This document shows positions 11,480-23,400 of a DNA stretch of 64,000 nt, one piece after another; the stretch's first letter is position 1; every line of letters begins with the position of its first letter. The translations under genes and the position numbers were made by a program. The notes under the pieces are model-generated. The model saw only the letters and a program-made list of their open reading frames with translations. It was not told the origin of the DNA and ran no database searches. This DNA is from Areca catechu (lineage: Eukaryota; Streptophyta; Magnoliopsida; Arecales; Arecaceae), in NCBI GenBank assembly GCA_021397845.1, contig CM038047.1, positions 44,113,210 to 44,177,209 of the forward strand, written 5' to 3'.

Positions 11480-11494
11480 CTATCTGGCACGCCA
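11480..11494 (-). other. primer-binding site (PBS)
   Basis: On the minus strand TGGCGTGCCAGATAG starts three bases inside the 5' LTR. The leading TGG pairs with a tRNA CCA end. I cannot name the tRNA with confidence. Confidence 0.65.
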
Positions 11495-11497
11495 ATC

Positions 11498-13738
11498 TAG
11501 TGCCGATCTCACCGCGGCGGCGTGTAGCTTCAAAGCTGGTACTGGTCTCAGACTGTCTCACCTCGAGATCTCCGAGCTTCGATCCTGCAAAAAAGGTCAG
11601 AAACCCTGGCCTGGGGCCAGGGAGCTCCGACGGTCAGGGTAGAGTACGGCGAGATGGAACAGAATCCCTAAAGTGGGTCCCCAAAGGAGCCCAAGACTTA
11701 GAGAAGATCTTAACAAAAGAGGTCTTAGGAAGAGTGGAAATTGGGCCTAGCTCCTTTACCGAGCTCACGCCGAAGGACCCCTCTCGGGTCCCTGGATCCT
11801 TCTCTCGATGCCTTCTTTTTCCCAGCCTTTTTTTCCACTTACCTGGCTATCCGCTCTTCCCATCCTTTTATCCCATCACATTGCCTCCGGCTTCCCCCTC
11901 GGGAGGCTCCTTCTCAGCCTTCACTTTTTTCTCTCTCTCCATTTTTGCTTTCCCCTTTGGGTCCGGGAACCCAGTGGCCTCCTTGTCTTGCTTGTCAAGC
12001 CCAGCGAGAAAAAGGGGAGAGGGAAGATACTGGCGAGGCCTTGGGCCGAGCACGGGTGCTCTCCTTCCCGGCATTGACGATGTCCGTTGCTGGCTCTTGC
12101 CTGCCAGGACTCCGCTTCTCGGTTGCGGAACCCATCGGGCTGATGTAAACGAGGTTTCGCACGTCACTGCGGACCGTACTGGCGCTCCTCGCGAGGCACG
12201 GCGCGCGCTACCTGAGTGGCGATTTTGAAACTCGCGCCCCCACTTCCCGGAGGCCTCACTACGCAGGGCCGGCTTCAGCCGAGGTGGACCCCTCCTGGGC
12301 GGACACCCGGCGGAGCGACAGAGAAGTGCTCGACTTCGGTCGAGGTGGACCCATCTTCGGGCGCCAATTGGCGAAGGAGCAGGAGGGCCCGGCTCGACCT
12401 CAGCCAAGGTGGACCCGTCTCCGGGCGCCACCCGGCGAGGGAGCGAGGGGCCGCCAGCTTCGGTCGAGGTGGACCCCTCCTGGGCGGACACCCGGCGGAG
12501 CGGCAGAGAAGTGCTCTACTTCGGCCGAGGTGGACCCGTCTCCGGGCGCCAACTGGCGAAGGAGCAGGAGGGCCCGGCTCGACCTCGGCCGAGGTGGACC
12601 CGTCTCCGGGCGCCACCCGATGAGGGAGCGAGGGGCCGCCGGCTTCGGCCGAGGTGGACCCCTCTTGGGCGGACACCTGGCGGAGCGGTAGAGAAGTGCT
12701 AGACTTCGGCCGAGGTGGACCCATTTCCGGGCGCCAACTGGCGAAGGAGCAGGAAGGCCCGGCTCGACCTCGGCCGAGGTGGACCCGTCTCCGGGCGCCA
12801 CCCGGAGAGGAAGCGAGGGACCGCCAGCTTCGGCCGAGGTGGACCCCTCCTGGGCGGACACCTGGCGGAGCGGCAGAGAAGTGCTTGACTTCGACCGAGG
12901 TGGACCCGTCTACGGGCGCCAACTGGCGAAGGAGCAGGAGGGCCCGGCTCGACCTCGACCGAGGTGGACCCGTCTCCGGCGCCACCCGGTGAGGGAGCGA
13001 TGGGCCGCCAGCTTCAACCGAGGTAGACCTCTCCTGGGCGGACACCTGGCGGAGCGGTAAAGAAGTGCTCTACTTCGACCGAGGTGGACCCGTCTCCGGG
13101 CGCCAACTTGCGAAGGAGCATGAAGGCTCGGCTCGACCTCGGCCGAGGTGGACCCGTCTCTGGGCGCCACCCGGAGAGGGAGCGAGGGACCACCAGCTTC
13201 GGCCGAGGTGGACCCCTCCTGGGCGGACACCTGGCGGAGCGGCAGAGAAGTGCTCGACTTCGGTCGAGGTGGACCCGTCTACGGGCGCTAACTGGCGAAG
13301 GAGCAGGAGGGCCCGGCTCGACCTCAGCCGAGGTGGACCCGTCTCCGGGCGCCACCCGGTGAGGGAGCGAGGGGCCGCCAGCTTTGGCCGAGGTGGACCC
13401 CTCCTGGGCGGACACCTGGCGGAGCGGCAGATAAGTGCTCGACTTCGACTGAGGTGGACCCGTCTTCGGGTGCCAACTGGCAAAGGAGCAGGAGGGCCCG
13501 GCTCGACCTCGATCGAGGTGGACCAGTCTCCGGGCGCCACCCGACGAGGGAGCGAGGGGCCGCCAGCTTCGGCCGAGGTGGACCCCTCCTGGTCGGACAC
13601 CTGGCGGAGCGGTAGAGAAGTGCTCGACTTCGGCCGAGGTGGACCCGTCTCCGATTTCACTCGCCGAAAAAATCCACATGATTCGAACCATGTCCGGCGG
13701 AATCTGAGACATGCCACGTCAGCGTAACAGTCATATCA
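11498..13738 (-). repeat. 5' LTR of the Tat element
   Basis: 2241 bp, collinear with the left LTR. In element sense it starts TGATATGA at 13738 and ends ...CTA at 11498, where the terminal CA of its partner has mutated. It contains the element's promoter by definition, reading away from the neighbouring SART3 gene. Confidence 0.92.
12265..13655. repeat. 185-bp tandem array inside the 5' LTR (8 units)
   Basis: The same marker occurs at 12293, 12478, 12663, 12848, 13032, 13217, 13402 and 13587. All spacings are 185 bp except one of 184 (a single-base deletion near 12980). Copy number and phase match the other LTR. Confidence 0.95.
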
Positions 13739-13743
13739 TATAT

Positions 13744-14240
13744 ATATATATACCAAAGTATGGGTTATGTCCATGTCCTTATACTATATCATATTATGAT
13801 AAAATACAATACGATATGAATATGATACGAGATACAATACAATACAATATTATTAATATAATATAACATAATATTTTTATATAAATATAAATAGTATTTT
13901 ATATAATAAAAATTATTCTGGAAAATATAGATATAACTTAGTAACCTGTACAAAAAGGCAGTGACATGGAAGAATAGGTTTTGAAACCATTTTTCTATAT
14001 TTTAGCGTACCTAAAAAAGCTTTTGTTTTTTCATGGTTAAATGCTGTATCCGGAAAGATATACGTTTTGTAAGTTTTGGTCCTCCATGAATCCATGAGTG
14101 GGCTCGTGGAAGTAAAAACGCCAAGATGCAGGGGCACGTTCGTCACACGAAGCTTGAACCCCAACCCGCCGACTTGCTGCAGCGAGCGAAGTTGGAAGGG
14201 TTTTTGTCGACAGTCCCGGATACGGCCTTGTATCGTGGCC
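13744..14240 (+). promoter_or_regulatory. SART3 proximal promoter and 5' UTR region
   Basis: About 500 bp lies between the retrotransposon and the chosen ATG. The first 200 bp is very AT-rich with TATA-like runs (around 13875-13910); the rest becomes GC-rich toward the gene. No core promoter or transcription start can be assigned from sequence alone. An in-frame extension upstream of the ATG is open back to 14076. Confidence 0.4.
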
Positions 14241-14471
14241 ATGGAAGAAGATCGAGCGGAAGCTGGAGATGCGGCAATGGAAGAAACCCTAGAGGAGGAG
14301 TCCCACGGCGGCGCCCGAGATGGAGGCGGAGCCGCCTCGGAGGCCGAGGGCAAGAACCCTAGCTCCTCCTCCGATTCCGAGTCCGATGACGAAGCCGCAG
14401 AGGACCTCCAGATCGAAACCCTAGAGGCCGCGCTCGCCGAGAATCCCTTCAACTACGAAGCTCACGTCCAG
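14241..14471 (+). CDS. SART3: SART3 exon 1 (residues 1-77)
   Basis: GC-rich exon coding the acidic head (SSSSDSESDDEAAED) and the first helix of the HAT array (NPFNYEAHVQ). Phase 0 donor CAG|GTACCC. Confidence 0.88.
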
Positions 14472-17400
14472 GTACCCTTCCTCAGTTTCCCTCTCTTAGT
14501 TTTACCTCGCCGCTCTTATTTGCTCGTTTTAGCGAATTGCAATTCGGGAATAGCAATGAAGCCTTTCTTTGGCCTATCCATATACGATTTAGTGTCCAGT
14601 TACTCTGTTTCATCTAGAACAGAACGTAAAAATGTTCCTTGACTTGAATGAAATCTGGAGTTGCGTCGTCCCTCCCTCTCTTTGTTTTTGCCTCGCCGCT
14701 GTTATTTGCTCGTTTTAACGAATTGCAGCTCTTCCGTTCTCGTCCATCTCTTCACTGCCAGGGTTCTTGAAGAGTACATAGCTTGTTGTTAAACTGATTT
14801 CCCATGTCGCATCTTTTTGAGGATAAGTACGAGCTTTTAGATATGCAGTGCAATTGAGGGTCGTAAGCTTGGAAAAGAAGGTTGGCATGGACTCCTGTAT
14901 GGAGTCGAAACAGAAGCATGGCTGCGAGGTTTTATTGAGGAACCGAATGCGTTGATTGTTGCACTTCAGAAATTCATAGCCTTGGAGTATTAGTTGTGAA
15001 AAATGAATTGCTTCGAAGTAGTATTGTTTGGATAAGATGTTTATGCGGTCAGTTTAATGTAATGTAATATGGAGGATTGTACAGGAGCAATTTATCTAGT
15101 TATTGGTTTAGATGTCAAAGCTTTGTGCAATAAGGGGTCTGGAACTCTCTACTTGAACCTTAAAGGCCTGTTCTTTTGGCCTGACAAATTTACCTGGAAA
15201 ATTATATTTTTTCAAGTAAATATCTCCAGGTAACATTTAGATAGGCAAATAATTTATCCATATTTTTTTAACATGAAAACATGGCTTTAAAATCTATTAT
15301 CCATGTTCTTTTACTATTCATGGTTTTTTGCATTACTACTTTCCGAGATAAGTTGTTAAAATTTATTTGTATTTTATATAATATCCTTTATACTTTGTAA
15401 GTATAAATGGTATAAATGGTAGTTGATAACTAAGTTATTGGACATTAAGTGATGGAGATATTGAAAATGAGAATGACAATATTTTAAGAATAAAATTTAA
15501 TATTTACTTTATTGCTTGGCGGAAAAATGATTTAGCTATCTTTCAGGTGGGTGAGATTTTTTTTCATTTTATGGATAAATGCTATTTAGAAAAAGTAACT
15601 TATCCATCTTGAAAAGTGTGAGAACATAAGTTGATCAATAAAAAAGTTGATCAACTTTTTCATGATATTTATCCACAAAAAATAGACTGTAAGCTCTATA
15701 CATTGATTTCATCATCACTTACATATGCTTCTAGAAATACATGCGCACAGGCATGCATTCATGCATGCACTTTTGCATTATTGAATTAATACACTTTGCT
15801 TTCCTTTTTTTTGGTCAGTATATTCAATGCTTGAGGAAATCTGGACATGTTGAGAAGCTAAGACAAGCAAGAAATGCTATGAATGAGCGCTTTCCTCTAA
15901 GCCAGAAAATGTGGCAGGAGTGGACGAAAGATGAGATTTCATTAAGTGAAGGGTATGTGGTTATACTTATTTAATTTAAATGTTCTTTTTTTTTTGGGTT
16001 CATGTTTGCCATGCAGACATGTCTAGTTTAAGGTCAGCATGATCATATATATATGCTGGTTATGCATGCATCTGCTAAGTTACTGATCATATATATATGC
16101 TGGTTATGCATGCATCTGCTAAGTTACTAAATATTTTTCTAAAGTTAATTATGTCCATTTTTATTGACAGTGAATAAGGCACATGGATAAATAGGCCCTA
16201 TCCGATGTTAATTGCATGGAGTTGATCAAGTCTTGGGAAGCGTTTCTTTAGATACATTCTGAGATGCATGTGAATTGTGTGCAGGCATCTACATTCTGAA
16301 TTATGTGCTACCAACTTGTTTAGAAGTAGTGTCCTAGTAGCCTAGTGTCGTCACTAGTGAATGACGTTACTTATCACTGGCATATGCTTATGTATGAACA
16401 TGGAATCATATAAATTATCTACAGAGTTGCACATTCATTCATCGTCATGCACATTTAAACCTCTAAATTTACCTGCTGTTTACCAATAACGATGTCAGAG
16501 ATCACCTTCATTATGCAATGTTTGATCACTTGATTCAGTTCTGAGATGTTCTTTATAGTTTACACTTTTCTCTCTCATGCATTGCGAATAACAATAGCCA
16601 TCTACCTGCATAGATTTCTAAATCAACCTTTTAAGATAAATCAATATTTGACTGCCATATTCAAGGTATGTAACTCATTGGCTATGTTTGCTCATGATAA
16701 GGCTGTTCCTCTGATAATTAACTTCCTCATATTGTAAAAAATCCTAATTGTGCAATCTCTCCTTGTCCCTTCCTTTCTTTTTCCCACCTAGGTTGCATTG
16801 CCATGATATGTAGCAAGCATTTTGATTTTTCCAATACTTGATCAAAACTTGTACAATCACTAACCTGTAGAGCTTTTAAGGAACTCAACAGTCTCAGTTG
16901 ATTAAAAAAATGAACATGATTTTCATGAATTTGTTTGTCAACAACTAAAAAATTAAAGAAGAAAATGATATGATTTAATTAAAGAAGAAATTGATATGAT
17001 TAGATTGCTTTAGTAAGTAATTGTTAAAAGCATAATATATGCTATAGATGATCTTTCTGATTTATTAGTATATTCAATTCCTAAAGAAATTCTTTATATA
17101 CTTTGTCGAGGAAGATTTTGTAGGAAGAGTTACATTGAGAATATCAGGTTGCCTCTCTATTTCATGTAATAGTTTATCTGTATAATCATTCCAATGAAAT
17201 ATTTTGTTAAGAAAAATGAACCTTCTCCTTATTACTTTCGTGTTTGCATTGACAGTTAGTATATCTGGTTCAGTTGATGCTTATTTTATCGAGCATATTT
17301 AGTATTGGTATGGTGTTTTATGCGCCATACATTTTATGTTGTTTAGGATTTAGAAAGGGAATGGAAAGACATAAGGGAACATGACCAGAGATTGTGGAGA

Positions 17401-20400
17401 AAAGAATTAAGGCATATTTTATGTTGTTTGATGTTATTTTATATGTATGGCATGTCTTACTTTCAGTCATGTTTTTTAGTTATGCCCATTAATGCCAGAA
17501 GCATCTTTATCACCTTAAACATGCATTTGCCAGAAAATTTATTTCATAAAATTTAGTGATTTGAGCCATACATAAGTTTAATATTTGAAACCAAGATTTT
17601 AAATCCCATGGAATGGGCCTGTCCCGGTTTTTTCGTGAAACAAGACGTGTCGGTATCTCGTCCTGTCTTGACACTCGGGACAGGGGATGTCCTGAGGTAT
17701 CTCGATTGGGATGCTGGGATGTTGGCATCATATCCTGTCCTGATACATGGGATGGTACCCTGTCCCGGTATCCCGTGGGATGTCCCACCGGGACCTGAAT
17801 CCTTTTTGAAACTATTAATTTTTTAGTTGTAAAGTCGGTTTAACCTATGATAGGGTTTGCTCAACTACGAGAAAGAAATGACCAAAAAAAATCAAAAGAA
17901 AAGAACCTTTTGTTTCTTTAGCATTTGACTCATTAAAGATTAAAAAGGTTTCTTTCCATTTCCTCTGGTTGGCATGGAATTTAGTGTACCTCTAATCATT
18001 GAGAAAAAGAGTTACTCAGCATTACCAACACAAGCTTGGACTAGCTGATTCATGCTGATCATTGCCTTGCAAAATTTAGATACATGATTCCATTTCAACG
18101 ATTCAGCTAATAAACTTCATGTTTAAAAAATTCATGTCAGTGGTTGCTGATAATTATTTTTAGCATGGTACACCTTTCAAGTGATTAAGTGTCCTAAAGA
18201 AAATATTTCTATAAGTTAGTGCTATTCTCTTCTTCATACTTGCCAAGTCTACATAAATGGTAAATAAAACTGTTAGCTAGGGTGAATCAAGTAACAAGTA
18301 AAGTTAACATGGTCCTCCTTATATTTGTCAGGATCATTCTGTAGATGTGAAGTTTTACCAAAATAATACAACATGAAAATCAGTAGTGTAAAATGTTTGA
18401 TTGGCTTTTCATATAAGTTGCTGTAAGAAAGTTTCAGAAAATATAAACAATACATTTGATTAATAAAAGGACCAGTCTTGTTTTTTCATAAAATGTGTAG
18501 GTAATCCTTAACAGTTAACGTTATCTTTTTTGGCTTTTTCCTAGAGCATAAAGGCAACCAGAAAACCCTTTATGGTGATGTTTATTTGTTTCGTGTCATA
18601 GTAATTTGTACTATGTGAAACTATTTCCTTGGGAAAGCTTCATAAGTTCCATAACGTTGAGTAATTCCATTGTCATTATCATCTTGCACTCATGCTAAAT
18701 TGGAAGGACCGCGGAGATGGTAGTTGAGAACTTGTGATCATGTTGATGATCACTTATTATGTCACTGCCAGCCTCAAAAGATGCTATATTTGTCTTGGTG
18801 CAACAGCAACCTTATGTTGGAGATGCATTGTTTTCCATATTCTTGGCATAGGGCAAAAGTTCAGAAGTGTTGTTGAGTGATATAGGTGGATCATCAAACT
18901 CATGTAAACCATTTTGACCACTATAGATATTCAGGAGGATCACTAGACTTGATGTAGATCACTGAAAGAAGGATTTAAGCTTTACTTCTACAATTCTTCA
19001 ATTTTTTTCTTTTGAAAGATTTGAGTTGAGCAGGTTGAAAAAATCTTTTCTTTTCCCCGATTGGATCATTGACGTGGGTTGGCTTTGGTTGGTGTCCCTT
19101 AGCATTGGTGTCCTCATTACTTTTGAGAATATGTTATAGGCAATCACAAACTTGTGAATGGAAATTAGTTGACATCAACCTGTTTCAACCTTTCTGTGGT
19201 CTAGTTCTTTGCAAAAATGGCCTTGCATTGTGTTCCCATTTCATTTCTTTCTTTCTTTGTTATTCTTTTTTTTTCTTTTTTTTTTGGGGGGGTTGGGGGG
19301 GGGGGTGTCATGGGAGGGGTACTCCTTAAAACAAACATATGTATCTTTATGTAGCTAACTTTTAGGATGCAAGATGCTTGTGGACTTTATATCAAGATTT
19401 TAAATCCTATGAGATGTGGGTGTCCCGATTTTTCTATAGAATGGGATGCCCCACTGTATTGCCTTGTCCTGGCAACAATTCTGGTTGAGAGTCTCGTAGG
19501 TACCCTCTGTCTCTCTCCCCCTCTTTCCTTTCCTTTCTTTTTCATTCATTCTTTCTTTCCTTTCTTCCATCTTTCCTCCATTTTTCCTCACCTTCCTTTC
19601 TTTCCTTTTTCTTTTTCTTTCTTTTCTTGTCCCTTCTTTTGCTTGTTTCTTTGTTTCCTTTTTCTTCTTCTTTCTCTTTCCTATCTTCCTTTACTTCTTT
19701 TTTTTCTCCCTTCCTTTGCTCTTTTTTCTTTTTTCCTTTCACTTTTCCTTTTCTTCATCTTTCCTTTTTCTTCTTCTTTCCCTGCTTGGATGAATTTAGG
19801 AGTCTTGACCCTATCCCCATCCTGTTTTCTCATAGGAATGGAATGAGATAGCCTGGTTGTCCCTCATCCTATTGGGTCTTAAAACCTTGCTTTATATAAC
19901 TCAAAATTGAGTCCATCACCAATTCTTAAAGAGTTGATGTCAAATTGACAATCATCCATAAATATGTACTTCATCATTCATGGAGCCTTCTTGACCTAAG
20001 AGTTGTATTCCAAAGCTGACCCCACTTTGAGAGGGAAAGGCTTGGATGATGTATATAATGAACTTTGATGGGGAAAGGCTTGGAGATCTGTTACACATGC
20101 ATTGGCATTCCTGTACCAAATAAGCAAAAACTCCACATAGAAATATTTACAAATGATAAGTTAAGAAAAAACACATTTTGATGCTTTATACTCTTTTTTT
20201 TGGATGAATCAGCAAATGACCTTTAGAATATTGGGTCAAAGAATTTGAAAGATAAATTCAATTAGTTGAAAGAGGTAACTTGCATAATTTTATTCTTGCA
20301 GTAGAGCGTGAAAAATTGCTTGAGTGAGAACTATCTGAAGAATTATAGATCTGGATTATCCTGTCAACATGTTTATAATTCCTTTAGTCCTTATTACACC

Positions 20401-23400
20401 ACCATTGACATTCTCAACTGATTCTCTGTCGCTTTCCTTTTAATGGGGCCACTTTCTCTTCTGGCATCGGGATGTGGAAGGTTATAGCTGCATGCCAGTA
20501 GCAGTACTTTTTTCTGCTTTCGTTTTATGCAGATGCTCCTCCATGTTTCTTGGTATCCTAATCCTTGCTGCCTAGCTGTTCTAATTATCTTTCTGAAAGC
20601 TCATAAGCTTCATTAAGTCTTGGTGGCCTGCAGTCATGCAATACCCAGAGGCACTACTTTTCATTTGTGCTGTAATTCTATTGAATATATTTTTCCTATT
20701 TTCATGAGTCACATGTTTATCCATGCCTTTCATTTGAGTATGGTGATTTTTAATCACTCCCAAAAATTGGCAACAATTGTTGCCTTGTTTACGGTTCATA
20801 GCTTAGATCTTTGCATTTTCAAGAATATTAACAAGTGTGCCATGGAAATGCTTCTCGGTTGGCATGTGGCAGTCCTCATTTCTTTTCACTTCAGTTGTTC
20901 TGACCAAGGATCGCTGAACCGGTACCGGGGGCCGTACCGGTTAGCCGATGGTATGGTATGGTGCAGTCCGTACCGTACCGGTACAATACGGTAATAAAAA
21001 ATGAACTGAAAAAAAATCTTTCTCCCCTCTTTCAAGCAAAAATCGCTGGACCAAAATTGAACCGGACCCGAACCGAGCCAAACGAGCCTGAACCGAAGTG
21101 TATCGGAAGGTACGATACGGTACCGTACCATACAGAAAAAATATTTTTTTTATTTTTTTAATGGTCCGGCTCCCTGAACCGTTTTATATAGCTGAACCGT
21201 ACCGCTCTTGGCCAGTACGGTATGAAACGCCCCGTACCGGGCGGTACGGGACGGTTCCGGGTTCCATGGTTCTGACTGATGAGTGCACATGCAAAGGCTC
21301 TTTGGGTGTCTATTATATGACATGTGTGTGCGTGCATGCATGCATGGAAGACAAAAAGAAAGATAGTTGCTTTTTTTAAGTAATTAACATGTCAAACTTC
21401 ATCTTTGTTGAATTTAACAAAATATCTTTTTGTATAATAGTACTTGTTTTAATGAAGTAAATCTTTTTAATTTTCTTAATTTATAGCAATGTTTTCTTAC
21501 ATGCTTTCCCTTTTGCCATAAGATGCCTATCATTGAAATTATATTGTGTATGCATTTTCTTGTTGAGTTGCATGTATCTTAATCATTTTTTCCCCGAAAG
21601 AAGAATCTATATTGTTTTTTGGGTACTGTAGTTTGGAAGCATCCACTGAAATTGAGAAGCTGTATGAACGTGGCGTGCAAGAATATTTGGTATGTTTCAA
21701 TTACCACACAGAATGTGGAAAATTTGATTTAATAATCAAGATATGTATAGGGTGATTGGTTTTGCTTATCTTTTAAATGCAGTCTGTCCCTCTGTGGTAT
21801 GATTACATTAATTTTGTTCAAGAACATAATCAATCAGTGTCTCAATGTTTGCCATCTGGTATCTCGAAGATGAGAAATTTATTTGAGCATGCTCTTACTG
21901 CTGCTGGGTTGCATATTGCTGAAGGCAACAAGATTTGGGAAGCATATAGAGAATTTGAGCAAGCTATCCTTCTAACTATTGATGATAATAACAATGAGGT
22001 CAGAGCATGCAATGTGAATTTGGGCTTTTATGTTATTGACATGCTATAATAGAGAATTTGAGCATTATAAACCCTTCATACCACTCTTTATTTCTGTTTA
22101 TTTTCTTCTTTCATTCAGGAAAAAGGAAAACAAGTTCAGCGAATACGTGCTCTGTTCCATCGTCAATTATCTGTTCCTTTGGTTGATTTGAGATCAACAC
22201 TTATGGATTGCAAATCTTGGGAAGGTGAACAAGGGAATGTCAATGATATCAACTCTGATTTTGATGGGATTCCCTCAAATGTGATCACTTCCTATCAAAA
22301 AGCCATGGAAATGTACAATGCTCGTAAGCAATATGAAGACCAATTGTCTAATCCTGATACATCTGATACTGATAGACTTCAACAGTTTATGGTACAGTAA
22401 CACTACTTAATACTACAATAGATTGCACTTTTCATATCTGATTGTTTGTTTTCTTTCTTTCTTTTTTTTTTCTCTTTTTGTAACTCCTCCCATTATTTGT
22501 TCTTTACATTTGTACAGTTGCTTCCATTTTCCTCTATTTCTAATATTGTTTTATGCACTTCCCTTGTTCTTCTTGATACTTACATAACTACATTAGAATT
22601 GAACAAAACCTTGATACTAGCACCTGCTTTTGTGCACCATCTAATTAGATATTCTAGGGATAGTGCTAATATAATTTTTAAACAAAACTGGAAGGGTTTA
22701 TATGCTGGTATATATATCAGGGGATTTAAGTACACGGAAAGGCAACTAAGCAGGTCAAAGATAGCTCTTTCTGCCAATGAATTAATGCAGTCTACAAAAG
22801 GTTCCTGTTGAACTTTATGCCTTAACTAGTTTTCTTAATTCCAGTATTAGTTTAATGCTATGCAAATCAGTCAGTCAGCTGCTTGAACATTGTAACAGAC
22901 CCCTTGCTTGCTCCTCACCTGAGAATTCCTTGATTTTCTCATTTGCATGGCCTGTGATGCTATTTGTAGGATCGAGTGCAGAATCTTTGACTTGTAATTC
23001 TTGATATCAAAGTTCTGCTCTAAGGATTCTTTTGGCTGTAATAGTTTGCATAAGGTTACTTGGTCTCCATACAATGTTTTCTCCCAACACAAAACCCATA
23101 AAAGTATATAGATCTTTTATCAAAGGAAGCCTTTTTCGGGCTCTTCAGGATAAAGGAAAGCCAGAAATTTTACAGTGTTTATACCTGATATGAGGGCTAA
23201 GTATTTAATAGTGATTGATTGTATGCTGGCAGAGCAATATGTTGAACTTTTCATGGTCTAGTTGGGGGTGGGGCAGATTTGGGTTGAGGAGTCCCAACCA
23301 GATGTTTGGGTTGCAGTTGTTTTTTTAACTTGACCCAACCTGACCTGACCACTGCCACTTGGAGGCCTGGTCAGGGTATTTAGCATGATCAAAATATAAC

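Larger units (their letters stand above)
133..13743 (-). mobile_element. Ty3/gypsy Tat-lineage LTR retrotransposon, full length, inactive
   Basis: The element reads on the minus strand. It is bounded by TATAT duplications at 133-137 and 13739-13743. The LTRs are 138-2377 (3' LTR in element sense) and 11498-13738 (5' LTR). Internal order in element sense is PBS, gag, protease, RT, RNase H, second (archaeal-type) RNase H, integrase, 121-bp tandem repeats, antisense ORF region, polypurine tract. A second RNase H and an antisense ORF between pol and the 3' LTR are known hallmarks of the plant Tat lineage. All coding parts carry premature stops or frameshifts. The two LTRs differ at 6 of their first 80 aligned bases (141-220 against 11501-11580), mostly C/T, so the insertion is not recent. 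Being inserted in a TA repeat makes the 5-bp duplication less decisive than it would be in unique DNA, but the LTR, PBS and PPT edges agree with it. Confidence 0.95.
15953..21631 (+). other. intron 2 (5.7 kb) with MITEs and repeats
   Basis: Contains a 44-bp tandem duplication (16040-16127), two GGGAC-rich MITEs (17592-17804, 19393-19889), a T-tract/G-tract module (about 19268-19310) and one GTACC-rich MITE (20905-21268). The rest is AT-rich without recognised content. Confidence 0.8.

Noticed and set aside
19367..19846. 159-codon ORF rich in Phe, Ser and Leu, resembling a membrane protein
   Set aside because: It translates the polypyrimidine microsatellite within a MITE.
20620..20994. 124-codon ORF in intron 2
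   Set aside because: No recognised domain, extends into the GTACC MITE and lies in an intron.
22446..22811. 121-codon ORF in intron 5 as an extra SART3 exon
   Set aside because: Residues do not fit the HAT pattern, and exon 5 joins exon 6 in frame without it.
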